From UBA5500 sp023622465 (lineage in GTDB: Bacteria; Bacillota; UBA994; UBA5500): DNA of 30,756 nucleotides. Positions 6,478 through 14,132 of this stretch are shown here, in pieces. Position 1 is the stretch's first letter. Every line of letters begins with the position of its first letter. Position numbers and translations under genes: made by a program. Location of the stretch: assembly GCA_023622465.1 (NCBI GenBank), contig JAMNZE010000123.1:1-30756 (forward strand), written 5' to 3'. The notes under the pieces are model-generated. The model made no database searches and was not told where the DNA came from. It was given only the letters and a program-made list of their open reading frames with translations.

Positions 6478-7926
6478 TCAGTTGCTAGCGCGGTAGCGCA
6501 AGATGGGCCGACGAGCAGCCGTAACTTCGTCCACTCGGCCAATAGGCATGTTATGAGGCGCTTCTTTTAGCAGGTTGGCATCGGTTTGCGCCTCGGAAGC
6601 AATCTTGATCAGGGCGGCGGCAAAGTTATCGATGCGCTCCTTGCTTTCCGTTTCTGTCGGTTCTATTAAGAGAGCCTCGGGTACCACCAGCGGGAAGTAC
6701 ATCGTCGGTGGATGGTAACCGTAATCTAAGAGGCGCTTAGCAATATCCAGCGTGGTAACATCGTGTTCGTCTTTGAGATGGCCCGGGGTGGCAATGAACT
6801 CGTGCTTACAAAGGCGATCAAAGGGAATGTAGTAGTGGTCGCGCAGTAACACCCGCAGGTAGTTGGCGTTGAGCACCGCATTTTCTGCCACTTCCCGTAG
6901 GCCTTCTGCACCGAGCGTTAGCAAGTAGGTATAAGCTCGGACGAGAACACTAAAGTTGCCATGAAAGGCCAGCATGCGGCCGATACTATCGGGTCGATCA
7001 TGATCAAAATAATATCCTTCGTCGTTCTTGGCGATCAGCGGACTGGGCAGGAAGGCGGCTAGGTGTTCTTTTACGCCTACCACGCCGCTACCGGGGCCGC
7101 CGCCACCGTGGGGAGTGCTGAAGGTTTTGTGCAGGTTCAGGTGCACAATGTCAAAGCCCATATCCCCAGGGCGGGCAAAGCCCAGAATACCATTGAGGTT
7201 GGCACCGTCATAGTAGAGTAGTCCGCCGCCCTCATGGACGATGGCAGCAATTTCAGCTATTTCTTCTTCGAAGAGGCCCAGAGTGTTGGGGTTAGTCAAC
7301 ATGATGCCGGCCACTTCATCGCTCATGACCTCCCGTAGGCTGGCCACATCCACCAGGCCCCGCTCGTTGGATTTAACTTCGATTACGTCGAAGCCGGCCA
7401 TAGAGGCGGTAGCCGGATTGGTGCCATGGGCGCTATCGGGCACGATCATTTTGGTGCGGCGGGTATCACCCCGTTTAGCATGATAGGCGGCGATAATCAT
7501 GGCGCCTGTCAGCTCACCCTGGGCGCCGGCCGCCGGCTGTAGGGAGAAGCGATCCATGCCGGTAACTTCGCACAGCATTTGCTCCAGATTGTACATCAGC
7601 TCTAAAGCCCCTTGTACCGTAGATTCGGGCTGTAGGGGGTGGAGCTCGGCAAAGCCGGGTAGGCGGGCGGCCCATTCATTGATCTTGGGATTATATTTCA
7701 TGGTGCAAGAGCCCAAGGGGTAAAAACCGTCATCCACGCCATAGGCCCGCTTGGATAGTCGGGTAAAATGGCGGACCGTCTCATTTTCCGGGAGGTCGGG
7801 AAGAGGTGGATTGTCGGAACGCAACATGTCGGCAGGTAGGTTGATTTCCTCCGGAACTTCCGGGGGTGGCAGCCGGAAGTTATTGCTGCCCGGTACACTA
7901 GCTTCGAAAAGTAGTTTATTCTGCAT
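6478..7926 (-). CDS. gcvPB: Glycine dehydrogenase (decarboxylating) subunit 2
   Basis: A 482-residue PLP enzyme, the second half of the split P-protein that decarboxylates glycine and passes the aminomethyl group to lipoyl-GcvH. The PLP-lysine region is clear: NLHKTFSTPHGGGGPGSG. GVDDGFYPLGSCTMKYNPK near residue 65 and the C-terminal YHPPTMYFPLVVPEALLIEPTE are family hallmarks. The start ATG at 7926 has AGGGGG eight bases upstream and overlaps the end of gcvPA by 11 nt, so the two subunits are coupled, as expected for an alpha2-beta2 enzyme. The length is normal for GcvPB. Confidence 0.97.
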   Translation of the reverse strand: MQNKLLFEASVPGSNNFRLPPPEVPEEINLPADMLRSDNPPLPDLPENETVRHFTRLSKRAYGVDDGFYPLGSCTMKYNPKINEWAARLPGFAELHPLQPESTVQGALELMYNLEQMLCEVTGMDRFSLQPAAGAQGELTGAMIIAAYHAKRGDTRRTKMIVPDSAHGTNPATASMAGFDVIEVKSNERGLVDVASLREVMSDEVAGIMLTNPNTLGLFEEEIAEIAAIVHEGGGLLYYDGANLNGILGFARPGDMGFDIVHLNLHKTFSTPHGGGGPGSGVVGVKEHLAAFLPSPLIAKNDEGYYFDHDRPDSIGRMLAFHGNFSVLVRAYTYLLTLGAEGLREVAENAVLNANYLRVLLRDHYYIPFDRLCKHEFIATPGHLKDEHDVTTLDIAKRLLDYGYHPPTMYFPLVVPEALLIEPTETESKERIDNFAAALIKIASEAQTDANLLKEAPHNMPIGRVDEVTAARRPILRYRASN

Positions 7927-9235
7927 GCTTCATTCCCCCTAACACATCGACTAGGCGGTCGATTTCCGCCTTCGTACGTTTTTCCGTGAAGGCCAGTAAC
8001 ATACCGTCGGCTAGTTCGTAGCCACCGATAATGCCATTTTCCAATAGGCGTTTATTGGCAGCCGCCGGGTCGGCCAGCTGGATGGCAAACTCCTTAAAGA
8101 AGGGCTGCTGGAATTTAAGCTGGATGCCGCGGCTGGTCAGCTGTTTGGCCGCATAATTGGCCAACTGATGGGAGCGAAGGGCAATTTCCCGTAAACCCCG
8201 GGGACCGACTAGGGCCAAATAGATAGTGGCTGCCAGGGCGTTTAGCGCCTGGTTGGAGCAGATGTTGGAGGACGCCTTCTCACGGCGGATATGCTGCTCC
8301 CGCGCCTGTAGGGTGAGAACGAAGGCCCGCTCTCCATGTTTATCCGTTGTTTGTCCCACCAGGCGGCCGGGTACGCGGCGCATCAACTTGCTGGTGGTGG
8401 CAAAGAAGCCTAGATATGGACCACCGAAGGCCAGGGGTGAACCTAGAGCCTGCCCTTCACCTACTACTATGTCGGCGCCCAGTTGGGCCGGCGGCTTCAG
8501 TAAGCCTAGGGAGATAGGATCTACCACCATGATCACTAAAGCCTTGTGGGCGTGAGCCCGTTCGGCGATGGCCTGGGCCTGGGTTTCCAGATTGCCGAAC
8601 CAGTTGGGGTGTTGCAGAACCACAGCAGCCGTTTTATCATCGATGGCCTCCAGCAATTCTTCGGCAACTATGCCACTGCTGGTGGGAACTACTTCCATCT
8701 GGTATTTGGCGTTGCGGCCATAGGTGGCTACCACCTTACGATAGGAGGGGTTGACCGTATCCGGTATCAAGATGGTCTTGCGGCGGGTGGCGTCGGTGGC
8801 CACATTGCAGGCCTCCGCCAAGGCGCTGGCCCCGTCGTACATGGATGCATTAGCCACATCCATACCGGTAAGGTCGCAGATAAGGGTTTGGTACTCAAAA
8901 ATAGCCTGTAAAATTCCCTGGCTTAGCTCCGCCTGGTAGGGCGTATAGGTGGTGGCAAACTCGGAGCGGAGCAGTAGCTGGTCAATAGCCACAGGAATGT
9001 AGTGATCGTAGGCACCGGCACCTAAGAAAGTAGGATATTCGGCGGTAGTCAAATTCTTACTGGCCAGGGCCGTTAATTCCCGTCTTACCTCCAGCTCGGA
9101 GCGACCGGGCCCCAGGTTTAGTCTTTCAATATGATATTGGGCCGGTATGTCGGCAAAAAGTTCTTCCACACTGCTCATGCCGATGGCTTCCAGCATTTCT
9201 TGCCGGACAGCCCGCGGGTTAGGAACATAGCTCAT
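7916..9235 (-). CDS. gcvPA: Glycine dehydrogenase (decarboxylating) subunit 1
   Basis: A 439-residue first half of the split glycine decarboxylase. It contains YPTFLGAGAYDHYIP (~68-82), TPYQAELSQGILQAIFEYQT (~97-116), NASMYDGASALAEA (~129-142) and GGPYLGFFATT in the middle. It partners GcvPB but lacks the PLP lysine. AAGGAGG stands about ten bases before the ATG. It is separated from gcvH by 94 nt that contain a large hairpin (9268-9318), the only sizeable gap in the operon. Confidence 0.97.
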   Translation of the reverse strand: MSYVPNPRAVRQEMLEAIGMSSVEELFADIPAQYHIERLNLGPGRSELEVRRELTALASKNLTTAEYPTFLGAGAYDHYIPVAIDQLLLRSEFATTYTPYQAELSQGILQAIFEYQTLICDLTGMDVANASMYDGASALAEACNVATDATRRKTILIPDTVNPSYRKVVATYGRNAKYQMEVVPTSSGIVAEELLEAIDDKTAAVVLQHPNWFGNLETQAQAIAERAHAHKALVIMVVDPISLGLLKPPAQLGADIVVGEGQALGSPLAFGGPYLGFFATTSKLMRRVPGRLVGQTTDKHGERAFVLTLQAREQHIRREKASSNICSNQALNALAATIYLALVGPRGLREIALRSHQLANYAAKQLTSRGIQLKFQQPFFKEFAIQLADPAAANKRLLENGIIGGYELADGMLLAFTEKRTKAEIDRLVDVLGGMKHAE

Positions 9236-9267
9236 AGCCGTTGAACCTCCTTGTTATTTCTAGTACA

Positions 9268-9318
9268 AAGGCCGCCCCATGCATAGCGCTTGGCGCTTAT
9301 GGCAAGGTGTGCGGCCTT
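9268..9318 (-). other. Hairpin between gcvH and gcvPA
   Basis: AAGGCCGC (9268-9275) pairs with GCGGCCTT (9311-9318), with inner helices CCAT/ATGG and AGCGC/GCGCT around a short loop. The structure lies between the gcvH stop and the gcvPA SD. On the operon strand it is followed only by TTTGT, so it is a weak terminator at best. An mRNA-stability or partial read-through element is plausible. Confidence 0.65.
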
Positions 9319-9329
9319 GAGTTTGATAC

Positions 9330-9707
9330 TTACCCTTGCACCTGGCTCTTATATTGCTCGGCCGTTAACAGGGATTCGTATTCATTGGGGTTTGTCATTT
9401 CCAATACGGCAATCCAAGTATCGTAGGCGTCTTCATTGATCATTTCCGGCGAGTCTTCTAGAGCTTCGTTAACCTCGACCACGATTCCGCTCACCGGGCA
9501 ATGGATATCAGCAATGGCCTTCACCGATTCAACTACCCCCAACTGATCACCGGCGGCTAAGTCGGTGTCCAGTTCGGGTAACTCCAGGAAAACGATATCT
9601 CCCAATTCCTTTTGCGCAAAATCGGTAATGCCGACATAGGCTCGGTTGCCTTCAATTCTTACCCACTCATGGTCTTCCGTGTAGCGCAGGTTTTCAGGAA
9701 TATTCAC
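9330..9707 (-). CDS. gcvH: Glycine cleavage system H protein
   Basis: A 125-residue lipoyl-carrier protein. It opens MNIPENLRYTEDHEWVRIEG, has YVGITDFAQKELGDIVFLELPE (~25-46), and carries the lipoylated lysine in VESVKAIADIHCPVSG (K~64). GcvH shuttles the aminomethyl arm between the P, T and L proteins in the cytoplasm. The start is GTG, eight or nine bases after AGGAGG. It lies 20 nt after gcvT. The adjoining lplA can provide its lipoate. Confidence 0.97.
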   Translation of the reverse strand: MNIPENLRYTEDHEWVRIEGNRAYVGITDFAQKELGDIVFLELPELDTDLAAGDQLGVVESVKAIADIHCPVSGIVVEVNEALEDSPEMINEDAYDTWIAVLEMTNPNEYESLLTAEQYKSQVQG

Positions 9708-9727
9708 GATCTTTTCCTCCTCTGTTT

Positions 9728-10852
9728 CTATTTTTTGGTTTTCTTGCGCCGGCGGTAGGCTGGAACATAGAAGAGTCCGCGCCCAATGCGGGCGGGAATA
9801 GTACGCTTTCTCACCACTATATCAATCGTTTCGCCCGGCTGTGCATACTCGGATGCGATGAGGGCCAGGCCGATAGCCTTATCTAAAGAGGGTGCATGGT
9901 AACCGCTGGTAACGTACCCGATCTCTTTACCATCCTTGTGGACCGGATAGCCGCTGCGGGGTATGCCGCGCCCCAGGAGCTCGAATTCCACCTGTTTGCG
10001 TTTAGGCCCGGTGGCCGCCTGTTCCCGAAGGGCCGCCTGCCCGATAAACTCCGGTTTATCGAGATGGACACACCAGGCTAAACCGGCTTCCAGCGGGCTA
10101 ATGTCGGGCCCCAATTCTTGGCCATAGAGTGGCAGTTTGGCTTCAAAGCGTAAGGTGTCGCGAGCACCTAGGCCGGCGGGGGCGATGTCAGATCCGCCTT
10201 GATTAAGTAGTGCTTCCCAGACATGGGGGGCATCGGCGGGAGCCAAGTAGATTTCAAAGCCGTTCTCGCCCGTATAGCCGGTGCGGGAGATGAGGGCCGA
10301 TTTACCGGCAACCTCGCTGTCGGGAATAAAACGGAAAAGTTTTATCCCGCTTAAGTCGGAGGGGCAAAGGGGCTGTAAAATGTCTTCTGCCTTTGGCCCT
10401 TGGATGGCAATAACCGCGAACTCTTCGGAGGCGTCGGTTATTTCACAATCGGGTAGTTGATGTTGCTTAATCCACTCCAGGTCCTTCTGGGTATTAGCAG
10501 CATTTACAACTAGCAAAAACTTATGCGGGGAGAATTTGTAAACCAGCAGGTCATCCACAATTCCCCCATCTTCGGTGCACATGACAGTATAGGCAATTTG
10601 CCCATCCTGCAGTGCAGCCACATCGGAGGTGACCAACAACTGCACCATGGCTTCTGCCTGCGGGCCGCTGATAATGATTTCGCCCATGTGGGAGACGTCG
10701 AAGATGCCGGCCGCTGTGCGGACTTGCTTATGTTCAGCAAGAATACCGGCATATTCGATAGGCATTTCCCAACCGGCGTAATCTACCATTTTAGCCTGGT
10801 GGGCCAGGTGCAGAGAGTGAAGGGGTGTTTTCTTAAGGCTCAGGGTGATCAC
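9728..10852 (-). CDS. gcvT: Glycine cleavage system T protein (aminomethyltransferase)
   Basis: About 374 residues; transfers the methylene group from GcvH to tetrahydrofolate and releases ammonia. Motifs: KKTPLHSLHLAHQAKMVDYAGW (aligning to the usual N-terminus, ~7-28), GIFDVSHMGEI (~49-59, folate site), YTGENGFEIY (~193-202) and PAGLGARDTLRFEA (~226-239). A basic RRRKKTKK tail closes the protein. The start is uncertain: GTG at 10852 overlaps the SD (AAGGAG runs straight into it). A CTG three codons later, eight bases from AGGAG, would be better spaced, and family N-termini begin near KKTPL. It is first in the gcv operon, directly under the glycine riboswitch. Confidence 0.96.
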   Translation of the reverse strand: MITLSLKKTPLHSLHLAHQAKMVDYAGWEMPIEYAGILAEHKQVRTAAGIFDVSHMGEIIISGPQAEAMVQLLVTSDVAALQDGQIAYTVMCTEDGGIVDDLLVYKFSPHKFLLVVNAANTQKDLEWIKQHQLPDCEITDASEEFAVIAIQGPKAEDILQPLCPSDLSGIKLFRFIPDSEVAGKSALISRTGYTGENGFEIYLAPADAPHVWEALLNQGGSDIAPAGLGARDTLRFEAKLPLYGQELGPDISPLEAGLAWCVHLDKPEFIGQAALREQAATGPKRKQVEFELLGRGIPRSGYPVHKDGKEIGYVTSGYHAPSLDKAIGLALIASEYAQPGETIDIVVRKRTIPARIGRGLFYVPAYRRRKKTKK

Positions 10853-10901
10853 TCCTTATTAAAATAATGATTCTAAACTAAGCTTTCTCATTTTAAGTAA
10901 A

Positions 10902-10944
10902 ACAAAAACAGGACAACAAGAGCTATATACCCTTGTCGCCCTGT
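10902..10944 (-). terminator. Riboswitch-controlled terminator of the gcv operon
   Basis: On the minus strand, ACAGGGCGACAAG (complement of 10932-10944) pairs with CTTGTTGTCCTGT (complement of 10908-10920), then TTTTTG. The 5' arm shares bases with the 3' side of the second aptamer's P1 (ATGACAG, complement of 10941-10947). Glycine binding should therefore prevent terminator formation: an ON switch. Confidence 0.88.
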
Positions 10945-11110
10945 CATTTGCCTGAGAGATTCGCCCGCAAAGGGGCTTGCTCCTTGGGCGTCGTCAAGAC
11001 TTTCCAGAGCCATGTCAGCTTCGGTCCGGTTACCTGAGAGTTTCATCGACAAGCCGGGTAACTTGTCGACTTGCTTCTTCGGTAGAGCGAAACGCTCTTC
11101 TCCCGTAAGC
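10941..11110 (-). ncRNA. Tandem glycine riboswitch
   Basis: Read on the minus strand, there are two consecutive aptamers. The first runs from ACGGGAGAAG through CCGAAGAAGCAAG to GAAACTCTCAGGTAACCGGACCG. The second runs from CATGGCTCTGGAAAGTC through CCCAAGGAGCAAGCCCC to GAATCTCTCAGGCAAATGACAG. The repeated CTCTCAGG-(C/U)AA signature and double architecture are diagnostic of cooperative glycine riboswitches upstream of gcvT. P1 of aptamer II is CTGACAT/ATGACAG. A terminator follows immediately. Confidence 0.95.
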
Positions 11111-11140
11111 TTCATCCATACATGATTCAGTTACACCTTA

Positions 11141-11170
11141 ATTCTAGGTTAGCCAGGGAAGCTTTGTCAA
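11141..11170 (-). promoter_or_regulatory. Sigma-A promoter of the gcv operon
   Basis: On the minus strand, TTGACA (complement of 11165-11170) and TAGAAT (complement of 11141-11146) are separated by 18 nt. The predicted start near 11134 lies about 25 nt before the first glycine aptamer. Confidence 0.85.
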
Positions 11171-11194
11171 TAGAAACAATAGTTACCTTTATCA

Positions 11195-11242
11195 CATGTA
11201 TAAGTGATATTTATCACGAGCGTCCCATGTATAAATCATATT
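11195..11242. repeat. Direct repeat upstream of the gcv promoter
   Basis: CATGTATAAGTGATATT (11195-11211) recurs as CATGTATAAATCATATT (11226-11242), 15 of 17 bases identical with a 31-bp period (about three helical turns). The first copy sits in a TATCAC/GTGATA inverted repeat. It lies 25-75 bp upstream of the gcv -35 and could be a tandem binding site for a regulator; nothing identifies which. Confidence 0.45.
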
Positions 11243-11297
11243 CATTATGAACTGATATTACCAAATGAACCGCCCGGCGGGCAGTTACTGCTTACGA

Positions 11298-11340
11298 CAA
11301 AATATGGCTGTCGCAATTGTGCTTGCGACAGCCATATATA
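11298..11340 (-). terminator. Terminator of abrB
   Basis: A perfect 15-bp stem ATATGGCTGTCGCAA (11302-11316) / TTGCGACAGCCATAT (11323-11337) lies just past the abrB stop. On the minus strand it is followed by a short TTTTG. The U-tract is weak but the helix is very stable. Confidence 0.75.
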
Positions 11341-11360
11341 TAGTCTTATGTATTCGATTC

Positions 11361-11609
11361 TTAACCTACTTCCTGGGCCAACTGCTTTAGGCAAGCTTCA
11401 CAGATGTTCTTGCCCCGGTAGTTGAGGACATTATCCGCATTGCCGCAGAAGATGCATGCGGGCTCGTATTTTCTGAGGATGATCTTTTCGCCATCAACGT
11501 AAATTTCTAAGGAATCTTTTTCGTCGATACCCAGGGTGCGCCTTAGCTCTATAGGAATAACTACCCGGCCCAGCTCATCTACCTTGCGGACAATACCTGT
11601 TGATTTCAT
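11361..11609 (-). CDS. abrB: AbrB/SpoVT-family transition-state regulator
   Basis: An 82-residue swapped-hairpin DNA-binding protein. The start at MKSTGIVRKVDELGRVVIPIE follows AAAGGGAGGT; eight more in-frame upstream codons are not needed. The N-terminal ~50 residues are nearly identical to the Bacillus AbrB DNA-binding domain (IELRRTLGI, DSLEIYVDGEKIILRKY). The C-terminal half has two CxxC pairs (CIFC and CEAC), a likely metal-binding or dimerising element seen in clostridial homologues but not in Bacillus subtilis AbrB. AbrB represses stationary-phase genes during growth. It is monocistronic, divergent from metG, with its own promoter and terminator. Confidence 0.93.
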   Translation of the reverse strand: MKSTGIVRKVDELGRVVIPIELRRTLGIDEKDSLEIYVDGEKIILRKYEPACIFCGNADNVLNYRGKNICEACLKQLAQEVG

Positions 11610-11657
11610 GAACTTTACCTCCCTTTTTGACATAAAACGACAGGCTTCTTAATAATT

Positions 11658-11687
11658 ACTATAGCAAAAATAACCATAGTTTGTCCA
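11658..11687 (-). promoter_or_regulatory. Promoter of abrB
   Basis: On the minus strand, TGGACA (complement of 11682-11687) and TATAGT (complement of 11658-11663) are separated by 18 nt, about 49 nt upstream of the abrB ATG. Confidence 0.6.
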
Positions 11688-11732
11688 TAGATTGTATGTA
11701 AAAAATATAGTGATTAATAAGGCTTTTAAAAC

Positions 11733-11749
11733 ACTTAAGGATACTTAAG
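11733..11749. repeat. Small symmetric repeat between abrB and metG
   Basis: ACTTAAG occurs twice with a 10-bp period around GAT. Since CTTAAG is itself palindromic, the block is both direct and inverted. It lies in the AT-rich divergent intergenic region upstream of the abrB promoter and may be an operator; unproven. Confidence 0.35.
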
Positions 11750-11868
11750 TCTGTATGCCTAATTTATTACCTCGTTTTTAGAAAAAAAGACCTATGTTAC
11801 CTTATTCTACATGTTGCCCCTGTCTCCTGCGCCCGTTTTCGAGGGGCAGCAACAAAATTTTGCTTAAT

Positions 11869-11897
11869 TTGACGAGGGCGCCCAAAGGTGATATACT
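11869..11897 (+). promoter_or_regulatory. Sigma-A promoter for the metG leader
   Basis: TTGACG (11869-11874), a 17-nt spacer, TATACT (11892-11897), with an extended TGA before the -10. Transcription would begin near 11904, just ahead of the T-box RNA. Confidence 0.85.
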
Positions 11898-11914
11898 ATA
11901 CCCCAAATTAACAA

Positions 11915-12163
11915 ATTGAGAAAGCGATGAAGGAAAGAGTAGCTGTGGCCCATTCCATAGAGAGCCGGTGGTTGGTGCAAACCGGTGGATGGAAAACAGT
12001 GAAGATGGCTCCGGAGCTGGGCAACTGAAACTAGTGAGTAGGTTGCTTCCGTTGGCCAGCGGTTATGGCAGGTAGGTCGTAAGACCGCTAGAGGTCGGCC
12101 CAGCGCCGATGAAGCAGGGTGGTACCACGGACCCCCGTCCCTGAGTTGGGATGGGGGTTTTTT
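11915..12163 (+). ncRNA. T-box leader, methionine specific
   Basis: A T-box riboswitch upstream of metG. Stem I has the AG-bulge and distal-loop consensus (AGAGAGCCGGTGGTTGGTG, then CAAACCGG). The specifier region reads GAAG-ATG-GCTCC, giving an AUG codon at 12005-12007, which fits tRNA-Met. The downstream ACTGAAACTAGTGAGTAGG is the usual linker to stem III. The T-box itself is AGGGTGGTACCACGG (12116-12130); its UGGU bulge would pair with an ACCA tRNA end. Uncharged tRNA-Met should favour antitermination and metG expression. Confidence 0.94.
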
Positions 12164-12164
12164 G
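12131..12164 (+). terminator. T-box-regulated terminator
   Basis: ACCCCCGTCCC (12131-12141) pairs with GGGATGGGGGT (12148-12158), then a T run. It directly follows the T-box sequence, and its 5' side competes with the antiterminator. Confidence 0.92.
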
Positions 12165-12197
12165 ACTTCTACTTTAAGAGAAAGATGAGGAGATACT

Positions 12198-14120
12198 ATG
12201 GCTAAACCAACCTATTATTTATCAACGCCCCTTTATTACACCAGTGGGCGGTTGCATATCGGTCATGCGTATACCAGCATAATTGCTGACACCATAGCTC
12301 GTTATAAACGTTTACGGGGTTATGATGTCCGTCTATTGACAGGCACTGACGAGCATGGCCTAAAGGTACAAAGGACAGCCGAAGCCGCCGGTAAGGGACC
12401 GCAAGAATTTGTGGACGGGCTGGTGGCCACAATTAAGGATTTGTGGCGGTTACTGGATGTGGAGTATGACATTTTCATCCGTACCACCGACCAGCACCAT
12501 AAGCAGGCGGTGCAGACCATTTTTGAGAAACTGTATAAGCAGGGGGACATCTATAAGAGTGAGTACCAGGGTTGGTACTGCGAACCTTGCGAGTCCTTCT
12601 TTACCGACCTCCAGTTAAAGGATGGTAAGTGCCCCGACTGCAACCGGGACGTGGAATGGATCAGCGAAGAAAGTTACTTCTTTAAGCTTTCCAAGTATCA
12701 GGATCGCTTGCTGGCCCATATTGAAGCCAATCCCGATTTTATTCAACCGGCTAGCCGCCGCAACGAAATGATCAATACTTTTATCAAGCCGGGCTTAGAG
12801 GATCTCTGTGTATCCCGTACTTCCTTCGATTGGGGGATTAGAGTTCCCTTTGATCCGAAACATGTGGTTTATGTATGGTTAGATGCATTAAGCAACTATA
12901 TTACCGCCCTGGGTTACGGCAGCGAAGACGACAGTGCCTTCCACCGCTATTGGCCCGCCGATTTGCATTTGATGGGTAAGGAGATAGTACGTTTTCACAG
13001 CATTATTTGGCCCATCCTATTGATGGCCTTGGATCTGCCATTACCGAAACAGGTTTTTGGCCACGGTTGGCTGCTCTTTGACGATGACAAGATGTCCAAA
13101 TCCAAGGGCAATGTGGTGGACCCGGTGCCTTTGGTGGAGCGCTACGGTTCCGACGCCCTGCGTTACTATCTGCTGCGGGAGATTGCCCTCGGTTCCGATG
13201 GCAACTTTACGCAAGAACTGTTTGTTACCCGTATTAACGCGGACCTGGCCAACGATTTGGGTAACCTGCTCAGCCGTACGGTGGCCATGATCGAAAAATA
13301 CTTTAATGGCCAAATCCCATCGGTGGCTGAGGCTACCGATTTTGATGCTTCCCTGCTGGCGCTTGCCGGGGAGACCAAGGGGCGGGTGGAACAGGCCATG
13401 GATAAGTTGCGCCCCCAGGAGGCTTTGGCCGCTATTTGGGACCTGGTGAAACGGGCCAACAAATATATCGATGAGACGATGCCCTGGGTCTTGGCCAAAG
13501 AAGAGGCTAAGCGGCCCCAGTTGGCCACCGTACTCTATAATCTGGCCGACGTCTTGCGCCTGACCGCCACCCTCTTACAACCCTTCATGCCTAGAACTCC
13601 GCAGAAGATCTGGGAGCAACTAGGCCTAGACGTTGGTCAAGAAGCCGATTGGGAGCAGGCAGTACCTGGCCGCCTGGTGGCTGGTCAATCGGTGAAGAAA
13701 GGCAAGCCCCTCTTCCCTCGCCGGGATCTGGAGGAGGAGCTGGCTTATTGGCAAGCAGAGCATACGGAGACGAAGCCCTTATCGCCACCACTGGCGGAAG
13801 AAATCGATATCGATCTTTTTAGTCGCATCGATCTGCGGGTGGTAACTGTTCTGGAGGCCGAAAAGGTGCCCAAGGCCGATCGGCTGCTGAAGCTACAAGT
13901 GGCCTTGGGGCCGGAAAAGCGGACTATTGTGGCCGGTATTGCCCAGCACTATTCACCGGAGGAGTTGGTGGGTAAGCAAGTGGTGATAGTAGCCAACCTA
14001 AAGCCGGCCAAGATAAGAGGTATCGAATCACAGGGTATGATTTTGGCAGCCGCCGACGAACAGGGCTTAGCTGTCCTAACCCCCCAGCAACCGGTGGAGG
14101 CGGGCAGCAAGGCCAAGTAG
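12198..14120 (+). CDS. metG: Methionyl-tRNA synthetase
   Basis: A 640-residue class I synthetase that charges tRNA-Met and initiator tRNA. The nucleotide-binding HIGH is at residues 20-23 and the KMSKS loop at 298-302. A single zinc knuckle is formed by C128, C131, C145 and C148. The anticodon-binding helical domain follows (~350-520). The C-terminal ~110 residues (IDIDLFSRIDLRVVTV, KIRGIESQGMILAA) are the EMAP/Trbp111-like tRNA-binding domain that dimerises the Bacillus-type enzyme. An ATG follows GAGGAG. Expression is controlled by the T-box leader. tatD follows after 12 nt. Confidence 0.97.
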   Translation: MAKPTYYLSTPLYYTSGRLHIGHAYTSIIADTIARYKRLRGYDVRLLTGTDEHGLKVQRTAEAAGKGPQEFVDGLVATIKDLWRLLDVEYDIFIRTTDQHHKQAVQTIFEKLYKQGDIYKSEYQGWYCEPCESFFTDLQLKDGKCPDCNRDVEWISEESYFFKLSKYQDRLLAHIEANPDFIQPASRRNEMINTFIKPGLEDLCVSRTSFDWGIRVPFDPKHVVYVWLDALSNYITALGYGSEDDSAFHRYWPADLHLMGKEIVRFHSIIWPILLMALDLPLPKQVFGHGWLLFDDDKMSKSKGNVVDPVPLVERYGSDALRYYLLREIALGSDGNFTQELFVTRINADLANDLGNLLSRTVAMIEKYFNGQIPSVAEATDFDASLLALAGETKGRVEQAMDKLRPQEALAAIWDLVKRANKYIDETMPWVLAKEEAKRPQLATVLYNLADVLRLTATLLQPFMPRTPQKIWEQLGLDVGQEADWEQAVPGRLVAGQSVKKGKPLFPRRDLEEELAYWQAEHTETKPLSPPLAEEIDIDLFSRIDLRVVTVLEAEKVPKADRLLKLQVALGPEKRTIVAGIAQHYSPEELVGKQVVIVANLKPAKIRGIESQGMILAAADEQGLAVLTPQQPVEAGSKAK

Positions 14121-14132
14121 AGGAGTGAGGCC

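Noticed and set aside
6456..6542. Longer lpdA start at an upstream ATG
   Set aside because: It would overlap gcvPB by 65 nt and ignore the strong SD just before the TTG at 6455; the extra residues do not resemble the family.
10888..11115. 75-codon open frame on the minus strand upstream of gcvT
   Set aside because: It coincides with the tandem glycine aptamers and the terminator; the sequence is explained by RNA structure.
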